DNA of 64,000 nucleotides from an uncultured Bacteroidia bacterium (GTDB lineage: Bacteria > Bacteroidota > Bacteroidia > Bacteroidales > UBA932), in contig CACWOH010000004.1 in NCBI GenBank assembly GCA_902762435.1, positions 1-64,000 of the forward strand. Direction: 5' to 3'. Positions 62,986 to 64,000 of the stretch are shown one piece after another; within the stretch, counting starts at the first letter, position 1, and the number at the start of each line of letters is the position of its first letter. Made by a program: the position numbers and the translations under genes. The notes below the pieces were generated by a model. That model was not told where the DNA came from, searched no databases, and saw nothing but the letters and a program-made list of their open reading frames with translations.

Positions 62986-63954
62986 TTATGTGTTTTGTTG
63001 GTTTTGCAGCCAGGAGACCACCCGCTCTACGGGCGCGTCTTTCATCAGGACGCGCTTCCGCCCGTCCAGCAGATACAGCGACGGAATCGCCCGCACGTTG
63101 TACAGGCGGTCGCTCCGGATGAGCCCCGCGGCGTCGTAGCCGCAGAGCCAGGCCCGGGGATAGTTGGGTTCGTACTCCCGCCAGGCGGCCACGTCCTCGT
63201 CGATATACACGTTCACGACCGCAAGCGTGCCGTCGCGGAGCATCGTTTCCATACCCGGCACGGCCTGCAGCGTGTTGATGATCTGCTGGCAGGCGTAGCA
63301 GCCCGGGTTGCTGAAGAAGAGCAGGGTGGCGTCCGCCTGCACTTCGTACAGGCGGTGCGTGCGGCCGCGGGCGTCGGTGAAACCGAAGTCCGCGGCAGGG
63401 GAGCCCACCGGGTTCAGGGCGCACATCCGGCGCTGGTACACATAGCCCGGCCGGGCTTCCTCCCGCGTGAAACGGGACTCCGCAAGCCCTTCTACATAAG
63501 GAAGATACAAGTCTTCGTCGCGCACCGGGGAGTTGGGATCGTAAAGGTAGTGCGCCACGATCTCCTCCATCATCAGGTACACCAGCGAGGCGGTATCGGC
63601 AGCCTGCCGGTCCTCCACCCGGCGGAACAGCCGCCGCATCCGGTCCTGTGCCGGCTCCAGGGGAAGCCCGTGCAGCAGTTCGATGTACATCGCCACCTGC
63701 TTCTCCACGTCCTCCCGACGCACGCCCAGCACGGCGCCCGTATCGCAGGGCCCGTCGCCGGCGAAGAAATCGTCCCAGAAATGGTCCAGGAACCACGCCT
63801 GCCGCTCGGCGGGGTCGGTGTACACGGCGGGAATGTCCGGATAACGGAAGGCGCGGAGCTCCGGCGCCTGCGGCTGCTTCGGACCGCCCGGCCGGCAGCC
63901 CGGCAGGAGCAGCGCAGCCAGCGTCAGACCCAATATGAAAGCCTTTGTACTCAT
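62986..63954 (-). CDS. Thioredoxin-fold lipoprotein (DUF5106-like)
   Basis: The 322-residue protein has a lipoprotein signal peptide (LLPGCRPG) and a C-terminal thioredoxin fold with the CYAC redox motif (C219-C222). The N-terminal 60-200 region is helical and resembles DUF5106 found before TlpA-like domains in Bacteroidota. It should act in the periplasm on disulfides, perhaps under polysaccharide-rich conditions. It is the first gene of the galM-thyA-folA-transporter run. Confidence 0.8.
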   Translation of the reverse strand: MSTKAFILGLTLAALLLPGCRPGGPKQPQAPELRAFRYPDIPAVYTDPAERQAWFLDHFWDDFFAGDGPCDTGAVLGVRREDVEKQVAMYIELLHGLPLEPAQDRMRRLFRRVEDRQAADTASLVYLMMEEIVAHYLYDPNSPVRDEDLYLPYVEGLAESRFTREEARPGYVYQRRMCALNPVGSPAADFGFTDARGRTHRLYEVQADATLLFFSNPGCYACQQIINTLQAVPGMETMLRDGTLAVVNVYIDEDVAAWREYEPNYPRAWLCGYDAAGLIRSDRLYNVRAIPSLYLLDGRKRVLMKDAPVERVVSWLQNQQNT

Positions 63955-63963
63955 CCAAAGGCA

Positions 63964-63971
63964 TAAAGTTA
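63964..63971 (-). promoter_or_regulatory. -7-like box (TAACTTTA) for the DUF5106-like gene
   Basis: On the minus strand TTTG, 18 bases and TAACTTTA; the box ends nine bases before the ATG at 63954. The remaining bases to the window edge show no gene. Confidence 0.45.
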
Positions 63972-64000
63972 ACGAAAAATCACGGAAAGCAAACCGTGAC

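Overview
The window is a gene-dense, visibly GC-rich piece of a chromosome from a member of the Bacteroidales (Bacteroidota), probably a gut or rumen type. The signs are Bacteroidota-type promoter -7 boxes (TAnnTTTG) in front of many starts, little Shine-Dalgarno sequence, an S46 dipeptidyl peptidase, an EF-G2-type elongation factor, a short DapB, DUF4230 and YfhO proteins, serpin lipoproteins, and two ECF sigma factors paired with anti-sigma factors that carry a beta-barrel. The genus cannot be fixed from the sequence. I see no rRNA, CRISPR array, transposase, integrase or prophage gene. One tRNA is present (tRNA-Val, GAC). No stretch without a gene exceeds 300 bases.

Layout. 1-10.6 kb: an inositol monophosphatase-like gene diverges from aminopeptidase P-fabG-comF; then NlpC/P60-LysM and iron alcohol dehydrogenase genes, a GH43 enzyme, a DUF6512 membrane protein, a secreted esterase-like hydrolase, a lipoprotein and a ParB-fold protein. 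10.7-15.1 kb: twin hairpins, a terminator, tRNA-Val, an 18-bp tandem repeat and a tightly coupled operon of a dynamin-like GTPase, a DUF697-like membrane protein and two DUF4230 proteins. 15.2-30 kb: a long minus-strand cluster for peptidoglycan precursors (aspS-murB-murA-thrA-dapE-dapB-dapA-dapD-dapF-aminotransferase) with an alpha-L-rhamnosidase gene between dapB and dapA. 30-35.2 kb: a lipoprotein, the first ECF sigma/anti-sigma pair and a GH43 plus partner pair. 35.3-39.4 kb: a 125-bp inverted-repeat element, a peptidase S51/ATP-grasp fusion and EF-G2. 39.5-44.9 kb: a small protein, an XRE regulator, rnhB, S46 peptidase, mrp and rsmA. 44.9-50 kb: a phosphatase-glycosyltransferase-YfhO operon. 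50-57.7 kb: two serpins on either side of mutS, the second ECF pair and a lipoprotein. 57.7-64 kb: a second inverted-repeat element, tandem sodium-dependent transporters, folA, thyA, galM and a thioredoxin-fold lipoprotein.

Four themes stand out. First, a bipartite promoter-like motif precedes the second ECF sigma gene, a lipoprotein gene and a serpin gene, so a small autoregulated envelope or protease-defence regulon can be proposed. Second, short palindromic repeats sit in frame inside coding regions (dapF, a glycosyltransferase, YfhO, and both anti-sigma linkers), mostly in what look like loops or linkers. Third, two 125-131 bp inverted-repeat elements with similar internal cores abut the 3' ends of genes. 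Fourth, several -7 boxes lie only 4-8 bases before the start codon, which predicts leaderless or nearly leaderless mRNAs. The dynamin/DUF697/DUF4230 operon and the S51/ATP-grasp fusion are the best candidates for uncharacterised protein systems.
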